Source: Actinomycetales bacterium (GTDB lineage Bacteria > Actinomycetota > Actinomycetes > Propionibacteriales > Nocardioidaceae). Taken from it: a DNA stretch of 9,939 bases. The stretch lies in assembly GCA_012513165.1 (NCBI GenBank), contig JAAZCT010000260.1, forward strand, positions 1 through 9,939, written 5' to 3'. This document shows, one piece after another, positions 1 to 6,042 of this stretch (its first letter is position 1; every line of letters begins with the position of its first letter). The position numbers and the translations under genes are program-made. A model generated the notes under the pieces. The model did not search any database and was not told where the DNA came from. It was given only the letters and a program-made list of their open reading frames with translations.

Positions 1-2
1 AA

Positions 3-938
3 TCATTCACGCCGACCGTGACAGCCAAAGTAACGGTGCAGTCCTCGGTCCGAAATGCAATTCACTTCGTTGGGCACCGCTTTGCAGATGGAGGCTCGGT
101 TTCGCACTCCACCGTGAACGGCGTTCCGCGCACCACGAACATGACTGTTCCGTTGACCCCGATCCCGCACTACCCCGAGGGGCCATTCATTGTCACCGCG
201 ACCGGGACGGGCGATCCGATCGTTGCCGGTGCAGCGGGTGAAACGATCACCGTGGCTGCAGGAAACTTCACATCGAACCTTGTCGTGATGAAGAAGGAAG
301 ATCGTTTGGATGAGAGCCCGCAGACGACAGAATGCACCATTGCGCCTGATCAAGACGTGACTGTTGATGTCATCCAGGTTGTCGCGGCCGGTGGTGGCGA
401 GGACGACGTTGAGCTGACTATCCAAGCTCCGGCGACGGCTAAGGCGGGCTCCGGTATCACGGCAACGTTCCCTGAAGCTTTCGTAGGCGAGACGTACGGA
501 ATGCGTCTTGAAGCTAGTTTGCCGACTGGTGCTCCAACCGGCGCGTCACAGAACGTAGCGGCTGCGGCAGCACTTCCGACAGTGCCCTTGGGCTCACACG
601 CGGTCGGTGCTGGCGGAAACATGCCACTCACGATTCCGGCCGATGCTCCCGCCGGAGACTACTATCTCATCGCCTCAACGAGTGACCAACAGTATGCAGC
701 GTGGACGCCGATTTCGATCCTTCCGGCTGATGCGGGGCCGGATGAAGGTGGCGAAGAAACTGGTGACGGTGGCGAAGAAGCTGGCGACGACGACGTGGCT
801 GAAGACACCGAAACAGGTGCTTCCAACCTGACGCGTACAGGCGGCTCAACCTTCCTGCTGTCGGGCTTGGGCGCACTCACGCTGATGGCTGGCGGTGTCG
901 CACTCGTGGCACGTCGTCGTATCGGTAGCGACCTCTGA
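3..938 (+). CDS. Cell-wall-anchored surface protein, C-terminal part (5' end outside window)
   Basis: The reading frame is open to the left edge, so this is the 3' part of a longer gene; the GTG at 18 is not a credible start. The first ~125 visible residues form a beta-rich, Thr/Val-rich domain that ends in a TTECTIAPDQD-like segment with one Cys, reminiscent of actinobacterial DUF6801 domains (resemblance from memory, moderate). A second Ig-like beta segment follows (codons about 400-717). Then comes a low-complexity acidic Gly/Glu/Asp linker containing a 21-bp tandem repeat, and a sortase-type tail: LTRTG (828-842), a ~20-residue hydrophobic segment and a terminal ARRR cluster. Such proteins are exported, cleaved between Thr and Gly, and linked to peptidoglycan, with the acidic linker spanning the wall. 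The motif has Thr where LPXTG has Pro. The ligand or role is unknown. No sortase gene is in the window. A terminator follows the stop codon. Confidence 0.8.
   Translation, partial: SFTPTVTAKVTVQSSVRNAIHFVGHRFADGGSVSHSTVNGVPRTTNMTVPLTPIPHYPEGPFIVTATGTGDPIVAGAAGETITVAAGNFTSNLVVMKKEDRLDESPQTTECTIAPDQDVTVDVIQVVAAGGGEDDVELTIQAPATAKAGSGITATFPEAFVGETYGMRLEASLPTGAPTGASQNVAAAAALPTVPLGSHAVGAGGNMPLTIPADAPAGDYYLIASTSDQQYAAWTPISILPADAGPDEGGEETGDGGEEAGDDDVAEDTETGASNLTRTGGSTFLLSGLGALTLMAGGVALVARRRIGSDL
747..788 (+). repeat. Two tandem 21-bp units in the wall-spanning linker
   Basis: Units at 747-767 and 768-788 differ at two positions and are in frame, encoding GGEETGD then GGEEAGD, followed by more acidic residues. 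This is a typical slippage-prone linker in front of a sorting signal. Confidence 0.75.
828..842 (+). other. Sortase-like sorting motif LTRTG
   Basis: These codons read Leu-Thr-Arg-Thr-Gly. They are followed by a hydrophobic stretch of about 20 residues and an Ala-Arg-Arg-Arg stop-transfer cluster 8 residues before the C-terminus. The layout fits a sortase substrate, but the Pro of LPXTG (or Ala of the LAXTG class) is replaced by Thr. Confidence 0.65.
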
Positions 939-974
939 TTTCGAGGTAACTCAACGCTGATGTAGTGGCGTAAA

Positions 975-1017
975 ACTGTGGGGCTGGCCTAAATGGTCAG
1001 CCCCACAGTCATGTTTT
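975..1017 (+). terminator. Rho-independent-type terminator after the surface protein
   Basis: A perfect 12-bp stem (975-986 with 998-1009) is extended by one G-U and two C-G pairs to leave a 5-nt loop (990-994). It is followed by CATGTTTT. The opposite side has AAAA directly abutting the stem, so the hairpin could also work on the minus strand. It lies 36 bp after the surface-protein stop and insulates it from the ankyrin gene. Confidence 0.85.
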
Positions 1018-1033
1018 GACCGAGGGACAACAC

Positions 1034-1045
1034 TAGGCTGATCAG
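1034..1045 (+). promoter_or_regulatory. -10 box of a leaderless promoter for the ankyrin gene
   Basis: TAGGCT (1034-1039) fits the actinobacterial TANNNT -10 consensus. It is followed by 6 nt and then the GTG at 1046, so transcription is predicted to start at or next to the start codon. There is no Shine-Dalgarno upstream of the GTG, and no -35 element at normal spacing is obvious. Confidence 0.6.
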
Positions 1046-1420
1046 GTGACTGACTCAGAAGCGAAAGCCATCGAACTCGCACACCGTCTCTTCGATGCCG
1101 CACGCAACGGTGATGCGGACTTGGTTCAGACCTACGTGACTGCTGGTGTACCGGTCAACATGATCGATAGCCAAGGCAACTCGATGCTGATGTTGGCCGC
1201 GTATCACGGTCAAACGCAGGTGGTATCGGTGCTGATCGAAGCGGGCGCGGACCTGAACCTCGTGAACGATCGCGGCCAAAGCCCGCTCGCAGGCGCAGTG
1301 TTCAAAGACGAATCAGACGTGATCGCGCTCTTGGTAGAGGCCGGGGCAGACCCGGATGTGGGCACGCCGACCGCTCGAGCCACCGCCGACATGTTCGACC
1401 GAACGGGACTGTTCGACTAA
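1046..1420 (+). CDS. Small ankyrin-repeat protein
   Basis: The 124-residue protein consists almost entirely of ankyrin repeats: about residues 11-41, 44-73 (ML.LAAYHGQTQVV..LIEAGAD) and 77-107 (G.SPLAGAV....DVIALLVEAGADPD), with a short C-terminal cap. There is no signal peptide or membrane segment, so it is probably a cytosolic protein-protein interaction module. Single-domain ankyrin proteins of this size are common in actinobacteria and mostly have no assigned function; no partner can be inferred from the neighbours. GTG 1046 is chosen because the -10 box places the transcript start there and the repeats begin soon after. The gene is monocistronic, between the upstream terminator and a convergent gene whose stop lies 34 bp away. 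Confidence 0.9.
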   Translation: MTDSEAKAIELAHRLFDAARNGDADLVQTYVTAGVPVNMIDSQGNSMLMLAAYHGQTQVVSVLIEAGADLNLVNDRGQSPLAGAVFKDESDVIALLVEAGADPDVGTPTARATADMFDRTGLFD

Positions 1421-1454
1421 AAGTGTACGGGCGTTGGAACCGGACTGAGCGGGA

Positions 1455-2000
1455 TTAGACGGCGAGGCCGAGGTGCGCGAGGGCTTGCTTGACCAGGAAG
1501 CCGCGTCCGCCATCGAAGTCGTCTAAAACGCGCGGGTCAGATATTTCTTCGGGGGTGAGCCATGTCAACTCAAGCGCATCTTGCCGAGGAGCACACTCGC
1601 CAGTCACTGCGACCACATAAGCCAAAGCAACAGCGTGTTGGCGTGAATCGTGCAGCGGCGAGATGCCAGGAATAGGGAAATATTCAGCCACGGTGAACGG
1701 CACAATGTCGGCGCTCAACTGCGGAAAGGCCGTCGGGCCGAGATCCTTTTCGAGGTTCCGCATCAGCGCGGATCGAACTGACTCGCCGTGCAGGACGCGT
1801 CCCGAAACGAACGAGTGATGGAGTTCGCCTGTGCTGGTAGACCCACCAAGCAGCACCCCGACATGTTCGACCCGCCCCAGATCGTCGAGGCGCACCGGAA
1901 TCGCCTCAACATAAAGGATCGGAACCCGATCGCGGGCTTCTTCCAGCTGATACTCAGGCAACCAACCCGGATTGGGGTCGGGGGTGCGAACCGAAGGCAT
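1455..2000 (-). CDS. DUF4916 Nudix-like protein
   Basis: The 181-residue cytosolic protein matches my memory of actinobacterial DUF4916: RVPILYVEAIPVRLDD near residues 25-40, then a Nudix-box-like segment at 67-89, PQL..D.VPFTVAEYFP, a DSRQHAVALAYVV stretch, and ALELTWLTPEEI near the end. The Nudix box keeps the G-x5-E spacing and the first Arg (R81), but the catalytic REUxEExGU reads R-N-L-E-K-D-L-G-P: the metal-binding Glu positions are Asn, Lys and Asp. Classic diphosphatase activity is therefore doubtful; binding a nucleotide-like ligand or altered chemistry is possible. ATG 2000 is chosen over the in-frame GTG at 2006 because a possible leaderless -10 sits 7 nt upstream; neither has a Shine-Dalgarno. 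The gene is divergent from the thiamine importer and convergent with the ankyrin gene. Its substrate is unknown. Confidence 0.85.
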   Translation of the reverse strand: MPSVRTPDPNPGWLPEYQLEEARDRVPILYVEAIPVRLDDLGRVEHVGVLLGGSTSTGELHHSFVSGRVLHGESVRSALMRNLEKDLGPTAFPQLSADIVPFTVAEYFPIPGISPLHDSRQHAVALAYVVAVTGECAPRQDALELTWLTPEEISDPRVLDDFDGGRGFLVKQALAHLGLAV

Positions 2001-2001
2001 A

Positions 2002-2015
2002 GTCACAAGTGTGAC
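2002..2015. promoter_or_regulatory. Perfect 14-bp palindrome at the DUF4916 start
   Basis: GTCACAAGTGTGAC has perfect 6-bp arms around a 2-bp centre. On the minus strand it contains CACACT (2008-2013), which would be a -10 box 7 nt before ATG 2000 in the same geometry as the leaderless methionine aminopeptidase gene. A protein bound here would cover the promoter, so it is a candidate operator. Which regulator would bind is unknown. Confidence 0.45.
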
Positions 2016-2081
2016 GCATGCGCCAAGGAATCGGGTGAATGAGCGGTTCAGGGGCGTGTGGGGCTGGACCGAGTCCGGGGC

Positions 2082-2087
2082 TAGAGT
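2082..2087 (+). promoter_or_regulatory. -10 box for the thiamine transport operon
   Basis: TAGAGT matches TANNNT and lies just upstream of the riboswitch, putting the transcript start near 2094. No convincing -35 lies 16-19 bp upstream. Confidence 0.5.
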
Positions 2088-2097
2088 GGTTTCACAC

Positions 2098-2187
2098 GAC
2101 AGGGGAGCGCCACCGCAGAGGGCGCTGAGAGTGCGGATCCGCCGCAGACCCTAGAACCTGCTCCGGTTAGTACCGGCGAAGGGAGTC
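2098..2187 (+). ncRNA. TPP (thiamine pyrophosphate) riboswitch, THI element
   Basis: The conserved parts of the TPP aptamer appear in order: AGGGGAGC on the 5' side, a 6-bp P2 stem (2106-2111 with 2121-2126), the CUGAGA core (2125-2130), a P3 stem (2132-2136 with 2142-2146), ACCC (2148-2151), GAACCUG, the P5 helix with CCGG arms (2163-2166 and 2173-2176) and its UUAGUA loop, and GCGAAGGGA on the 3' side. TPP is sensed through the pyrimidine arm (CUGAGA) and the pyrophosphate arm (P4/P5). The AGGGAG at 2180-2185 is also the only Shine-Dalgarno of the next gene, 5 nt before its ATG. Ligand folding should therefore hide the ribosome site directly and repress translation when TPP is plentiful. 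There is no room for a separate expression platform and no terminator hairpin. Confidence 0.96.
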
Positions 2188-2190
2188 ATC

Positions 2191-3246
2191 ATGAATTCTG
2201 CATGGAAACGCGCGGGTGCTGCTCTGGCAGCCACCGCTGTGATCGCATTGGCCGGTTGTTCCGCCGGTGGTGGCGACACAAAAGACAAGGCAAGCAACGA
2301 AGTGGTGCTGCTGACTCACGAGTCGTACGCGGTGCCAGAAGAACTGGTCAAGGAGTTCGAAAGAGCAAACAACATCAAACTCGTTCACCGAGCGGTTGGC
2401 GACACGGGCTCGTTGACGAATCGCCTGGTCTTGACCAAGGACAACCCCACGGGCGATGTGGTCTTCGGTGTTGACAACACGTTCGCTTCACGCGCGCTCG
2501 ATGAAGGCGTCTTTGCTAGCAACGATGTGAAGCTCCCTCCCGGCGCCGAACAACACGTGATCAAGGGCGCCGAAGACACGCTCGCTCCGATCAACACCGC
2601 AAGCGTGTGCATCAACATCGACAAGGAATGGTTCGCCGAGAAGAAACTCGCCGTGCCGGTCACGCTGGAAGACCTCACGGACGCGAAATACCGCGATCTG
2701 ACGGTGCTGCCCAGCGCGGCTACGTCTTCGCCGGGCTTGGCGTTCATGTTGACCACGATTGCTGCCTTCGGCGACGAGTGGCCGCAGTACTGGGAGCGGC
2801 TCATGGCCAACGGCGCCAAGCTGACCAGCGGTTGGTCTGACGCCTACTACGTCGACTTCACTCAAGGTGGTGAGAAGGGCAAGCGCCCCATCGTGTTGTC
2901 TTACGACACCTCCCCGGCGTTCACCGTCAACGATGCGGGCACAGAAACCAGCACCGCAGCACTGCTCGACACCTGCTTCCGGCAAGTGGAATACGCGGGC
3001 GTTCTCGAAGGGGCAAAGAACCCAGAAGGTGCTGCCAAAGTGATCGAGTTCTTGCTCTCGAAGGAAGTTCAAGCAGCGATTCCCGATTCGATGTACGTGT
3101 TCGGCGTGCGCGATGACGTGGAACTGCCTGAAGCGTGGGCCAAGTTCGCTGTGCAGCCAACGAAGACCTTCGATGTCGCGCCAGACGCGATTGCGAAGAA
3201 CCGGTCCGACTGGCTGAAGACCTGGACTGACGTCACCTCGAAGTGA
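2191..3246 (+). CDS. thiB: Thiamine ABC transporter substrate-binding lipoprotein
   Basis: The 351-residue protein binds thiamine (and probably its phosphates) outside the membrane and delivers it to the ThiP permease. The N-terminus is a lipoprotein signal: basic residues K6-R7, a hydrophobic core, and the lipobox LAGC with lipidated Cys23. The mature part carries the TbpA/ThiB pattern: LLTHESY (40-46), GDVVFGVDN (88-96), SSPGLAF (179-185), GWSDAYY (214-220), SYDTSPA (237-243) and CFRQVEYAGV (262-271). The Trp/Tyr residues at 215-220 correspond to aromatic residues that stack on thiamine in E. coli TbpA. Length is close to that family (327 in E. coli). ATG 2191 follows the AGGGAG inside the TPP riboswitch, so this gene is under direct TPP control. 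thiP follows after 7 bp. Confidence 0.96.
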   Translation: MNSAWKRAGAALAATAVIALAGCSAGGGDTKDKASNEVVLLTHESYAVPEELVKEFERANNIKLVHRAVGDTGSLTNRLVLTKDNPTGDVVFGVDNTFASRALDEGVFASNDVKLPPGAEQHVIKGAEDTLAPINTASVCINIDKEWFAEKKLAVPVTLEDLTDAKYRDLTVLPSAATSSPGLAFMLTTIAAFGDEWPQYWERLMANGAKLTSGWSDAYYVDFTQGGEKGKRPIVLSYDTSPAFTVNDAGTETSTAALLDTCFRQVEYAGVLEGAKNPEGAAKVIEFLLSKEVQAAIPDSMYVFGVRDDVELPEAWAKFAVQPTKTFDVAPDAIAKNRSDWLKTWTDVTSK

Positions 3247-3253
3247 CCTGATC

Positions 3254-4906
3254 ATGACGCGCTCGGCGGGTTCAATGAAACGTATCGCAGTTCTTTCGGC
3301 CTGGAGCATTGCTCCGGTGCTGGTACTTATCGCGTTCTTCATCGTTCCCGTCGGCGCCATGATGGGCCAAGGCCTCTGGCCCGGCGGGCGGTTCGATCCT
3401 GGCGGAATCGTCGAGGTTCTGACGCGTCCTCGGATCCGCCAGGTGATCGCGTTCACGCTCTGGTCGGCGGGTCTTTCCACCATCATCACGGTGGTCCTCG
3501 GGATGCCGATCGCGCGGCTGCTCTATGCGACCACGTGGCCGGGACGACGAATTTTCGCGGCGCTTTTTCTCGTGCCATTCGTGCTGCCCACCGTGGTGGT
3601 GGGCGTGGCGTTTCGGCTGCTGCTGTCCGAGTCGGGCCGGTTCGGATTCCTCGGCCTAGACGGCAGCGCCACCGCGATCATTCTCGCGATGGTGTTCTTC
3701 AACCTCACCGTCGTGGTTCGGATCGTGGGCATCGCGTGGGAAAACCGCGATCCGCGTGCGGCTGAGGCAGCCGCTTCGCTGGGTGCGAATCCGATGCAGG
3801 TGTTCTGGACAGTGACCTTGCCGGCTCTCGCTCCGGCTGTTGCGGCCGCTGCGAGTGTGGTGTTTCTTTTTGCGGCCACAGCGTTTGGCGTCGTGTTGAC
3901 GCTCGGCGGTTTGCGTTACTCGACGGTCGAGACTGAAATCTATTTGTTGACCGTCTCGCACCTAGACCTTCAAGGTGCAGCGGCGCTGTCAATTGTGCAG
4001 TTGCTGATCGTGATCGGGCTGATGTTGCTGAGTTCGCGAGTGGGGCGCTCGCGCTCGACTGGCGGTCGGGCACGTGCCACACCACGGCCGGTCCAGTGGC
4101 GAGATGCTCCTGCTGCGGCTTGTCTGGGTCTTGGGTTCGTGTTGATCGGTGCACCTCTCGTCGCGTTACTGAGCCGCGCGGTGCGATTCGATGGCGCCTG
4201 GTCGCTTGAGTACTTCCGTCGACTTTCGGCTGCTGGCGACGATCCGAGTATTGGGGTTTCGCTAGGCGATGCGCTCGAGACATCTCTACGAGTGGCGGTC
4301 GATGCCACCTTGATCGCGGTGGTGCTGGGGTTGTGGATTGCGCTGCTGGTCACGAGGCGCCCGCGCACGGCCAGTGAGCGTCGCTTGCTGGGCGGAATCG
4401 ACGCGATCTTCGTGTTGCCGTTAGGAGTTTCCGCGGTGACATTAGGTTTCGGTTTCTTGATTGCGTTGAACCGCCCGCCTCTAGATTTCCGAGACTCCGC
4501 GATGCTCGTGCCACTCGCGCAAGCGTTGGTGGCCTTGCCGCTTGTGGTGCGAACTTTGACCCCGGTGCTGCGGGGAATCGACGAGCGGATGCGCGAGGCC
4601 GCGACGTCGCTCGGAGCCAATCCGCGCCAAGTATTGACCACGATCGACTTGCCGCGCGTCTCACGGCCGCTGGTAGCGGCAGCCGGTTTCGCCTTCGCGG
4701 TGTCTATGGGCGAATTTGGCGCGACCTCGTTTGTGGCGCGGGCCGATAGTCCGACGCTGCCGCTCTTGATCTACCGGCTGATCGGCCGGCCCGGTGAAGG
4801 CCACCTCGCGATGGCCGCAGCTGCTGCAGTCGTATTGGCGTTGGTGATCATGGTGGTGGTTGTGGTGTCAGATCGATCTCATGAGCGAGGAGTCGCGCAA
4901 TGGTGA
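3254..4906 (+). CDS. thiP: Thiamine ABC transporter permease, fused two-domain
   Basis: The 550-residue integral membrane protein forms the whole translocation path for thiamine. Like enterobacterial ThiP (536 residues), it is a duplication of two BPD_transp_1 permease units in one chain. Each half has about six hydrophobic segments and one EAA loop that docks on the ATPase: EAAASLGANPMQVFWTV from residue 171 and EAATSLGANPRQVLTTI from residue 448. The first membrane segment begins around residue 11, and a hydrophilic linker with many Arg residues separates the halves near 265-280. The start at 3254 is 7 bp after the thiB stop with no good Shine-Dalgarno, so translation is probably coupled; an in-frame ATG at 3275 is possible. 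The 3' end overlaps thiQ by 7 nt. Position between a clear ThiB and an ATPase supports the assignment over iron or sulfate permeases of the same superfamily. Confidence 0.94.
   Translation: MTRSAGSMKRIAVLSAWSIAPVLVLIAFFIVPVGAMMGQGLWPGGRFDPGGIVEVLTRPRIRQVIAFTLWSAGLSTIITVVLGMPIARLLYATTWPGRRIFAALFLVPFVLPTVVVGVAFRLLLSESGRFGFLGLDGSATAIILAMVFFNLTVVVRIVGIAWENRDPRAAEAAASLGANPMQVFWTVTLPALAPAVAAAASVVFLFAATAFGVVLTLGGLRYSTVETEIYLLTVSHLDLQGAAALSIVQLLIVIGLMLLSSRVGRSRSTGGRARATPRPVQWRDAPAAACLGLGFVLIGAPLVALLSRAVRFDGAWSLEYFRRLSAAGDDPSIGVSLGDALETSLRVAVDATLIAVVLGLWIALLVTRRPRTASERRLLGGIDAIFVLPLGVSAVTLGFGFLIALNRPPLDFRDSAMLVPLAQALVALPLVVRTLTPVLRGIDERMREAATSLGANPRQVLTTIDLPRVSRPLVAAAGFAFAVSMGEFGATSFVARADSPTLPLLIYRLIGRPGEGHLAMAAAAAVVLALVIMVVVVVSDRSHERGVAQW
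4887..4892 (+). promoter_or_regulatory. Shine-Dalgarno of thiQ inside thiP
   Basis: GAGGAG lies 7 nt before the ATG at 4900 and within the end of thiP. It supports ATG 4900 (or the adjacent GTG 4903) as the thiQ start and the 7-nt overlap. Confidence 0.75.
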
Positions 4907-5922
4907 ACCCAGTCAAAGCGCAGGTGGACGTCGAACAGCTCACGGTGAGTTTCGGCGCGAAGCGAGCCGTCGCCGAGGTGAATGTGAGCGTCGCACCCGG
5001 TGAGGTGACCGCCATTTTGGGTCCGTCTGGCTGCGGCAAGTCAACGCTCCTGCGTGCCATTGCGGGCCTGACCGAGCCGAGTTCGGGGGCCGTATTCATC
5101 GACGGGGCGGACCAGCGGCCGATTCCGGCTCATCGTCGAGGTTGCGTCTTGTTGTTCCAAGACGGGCAATTGTTTGACCACCGAAGTGTGGCCGAGAACG
5201 TGGGATACGCCTTGAAATTGCGGCGAGCGCCTCGCGAGCAGGTGCGGGTTCGGGTGGCTGAACTGCTGGAACTGGTAGGGCTTGGGGACATGGCTGATCG
5301 TGCTCCGGCGACTCTCTCTGGCGGTGAACGCCAACGCGTGGCTTTAGCGCGAGCGCTCGCGGCGGAACCACGGGTACTCCTGCTCGACGAGCCCTTGTCG
5401 GCGCTCGACCGCGAACTGCGTACGCGACTGGCCGACGATCTGGCGCGAATCGTGCGCGACGCTGGAATCACCACGATCGTGGTGACCCACGATCACGACG
5501 AAGCCTTCGTACTCGCCGACAATGTCATGCTGATGCGCGAAGGGAAGATCGTCCAAAGCGGGCCGCTTGCCGAGGTGTGGGGCGGACCTAAAGACGAGTG
5601 GGTTGCAGGCTTCCTTGGTTACGACCAGGTGCTTGACGGTGGGGCGGCTGCTGCTGTGGCGCGAGCCGCTCGTCTCGTGCTTGAACCGGGCGGGCAACTC
5701 GCGGCGCGAGCGTCAGCTTTCGTGACTGACGCCTCGGGGGAACTCGCCGCACGGATGAATCGAGTCCGTCGAGTTTCGGCCACCCACGTGGCACTTGACC
5801 TCGAACTGGACGACCCCATCGGTGCGGTTGCTGCCGTGGTCGGCAGAGGCGAGGCAGTTCCGCGAGCCGGAGATGACGTGCAGGTGGCGATCGATGCGGC
5901 ACAACTCGCACCGATCGGCTGA
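4900..5922 (+). CDS. thiQ: Thiamine ABC transporter ATP-binding protein with C-terminal extension
   Basis: This ATPase powers thiamine import through ThiP. All nucleotide-binding-domain motifs are intact: Walker A GPSGCGKST (41-49), Q-loop Q87 in LLFQDGQLFDHRSV, signature LSGGERQRV (139-147), Walker B LLLDEP (160-165), D-loop SALD (167-170) and switch His197 in VTHDHDEAF. The protein is 340 residues, about 100 more than E. coli ThiQ (about 232). Residues from about 245 on form an Ala/Val-rich beta-type region ending in DDVQVAIDAAQLAPIG, resembling the TOBE-like regulatory domains of Fbp/Pot/Mal-type ATPases. The role of the extension is unknown; ligand sensing or substrate inhibition is possible. 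From sequence alone it could be called an iron(III)/spermidine-type ATPase, but the TPP riboswitch and ThiB/ThiP neighbours settle the substrate. It is the last gene of the operon. Confidence 0.93.
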   Translation: MVNPVKAQVDVEQLTVSFGAKRAVAEVNVSVAPGEVTAILGPSGCGKSTLLRAIAGLTEPSSGAVFIDGADQRPIPAHRRGCVLLFQDGQLFDHRSVAENVGYALKLRRAPREQVRVRVAELLELVGLGDMADRAPATLSGGERQRVALARALAAEPRVLLLDEPLSALDRELRTRLADDLARIVRDAGITTIVVTHDHDEAFVLADNVMLMREGKIVQSGPLAEVWGGPKDEWVAGFLGYDQVLDGGAAAAVARAARLVLEPGGQLAARASAFVTDASGELAARMNRVRRVSATHVALDLELDDPIGAVAAVVGRGEAVPRAGDDVQVAIDAAQLAPIG

Positions 5923-5924
5923 AC

Positions 5925-5955
5925 TCCGGCTCACGGCGACGGCCCTCAAGCCGGA
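5925..5955 (+). terminator. Possible hairpin after thiQ (weak)
   Basis: TCCGGCT (5925-5931) can pair with AGCCGGA (5949-5955) across a 17-nt loop, 3 bp after the thiQ stop. There is no T-run behind it, so termination here is only a guess based on position between two operons. Confidence 0.3.
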
Positions 5956-5990
5956 TTCGGGTTGGGGTGGCGCGTGACACAAGCGCGCGG

Positions 5991-5996
5991 TAATGT
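5991..5996 (+). promoter_or_regulatory. -10 box of the MaoC/acyl-CoA dehydrogenase operon
   Basis: TAATGT fits TANNNT and sits 52 nt before the first ATG, with a predicted start near 6003, inside the palindrome that follows. No convincing -35 is seen. Confidence 0.5.
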
Positions 5997-6000
5997 GCCT

Positions 6001-6018
6001 ACTAAGCAAGCGCTTAGT
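6001..6018. promoter_or_regulatory. TetR-type operator palindrome
   Basis: ACTAAGCAAGCGCTTAGT has perfect 7-bp arms (6001-6007 and 6012-6018). Inside it AAGCGCTT (6008-6015) is a second perfect palindrome, offset by 2 bp. Sites of the AAGC..GCTT type are typical of TetR-family repressors controlling acyl-CoA and sterol catabolism in actinobacteria. It overlaps the predicted transcript start, so a bound repressor would block the following three-gene operon. No regulator gene is in the window. Confidence 0.65.
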
Positions 6019-6030
6019 TGATGCCGATTC

Positions 6031-6036
6031 AAGGAG
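6031..6036 (+). promoter_or_regulatory. Shine-Dalgarno of the MaoC gene
   Basis: AAGGAG is 6 nt before ATG 6043, a near-ideal site that fixes the start of the MaoC gene. It contrasts with the leaderless genes elsewhere in the window. Confidence 0.8.
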
Positions 6037-6042
6037 CACCCC

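Noticed and set aside
1016..1021. TTGACC as a -35 box for the ankyrin gene
   Set aside because: It is only 12 bp from the TAGGCT -10 box, too short for a sigma-70-type promoter, and overlaps the terminator's T-run.
1046..1420. Ankyrin protein as a host-directed effector or antitoxin
   Set aside because: No secretion signal, no adjacent toxin-like gene, and small ankyrin proteins are common housekeeping-type genes in actinobacteria.
2066..2076. GGAC-CGA-GTCC small palindrome upstream of the thiamine operon -10 box
   Set aside because: Only 4-bp arms, expected by chance in GC-rich DNA; the riboswitch already explains the regulation.
2488..3489. Long open frame on the minus strand opposite thiB and the start of thiP
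   Set aside because: It lies antisense to a gene with clear family motifs, has no recognisable domain, and is the kind of long antisense frame that high GC third positions create.
5632..5922. ThiQ extension as a separate downstream gene or a frameshift fusion
   Set aside because: The frame is continuous, there is no internal ribosome site or start at the junction, and composition is unchanged.
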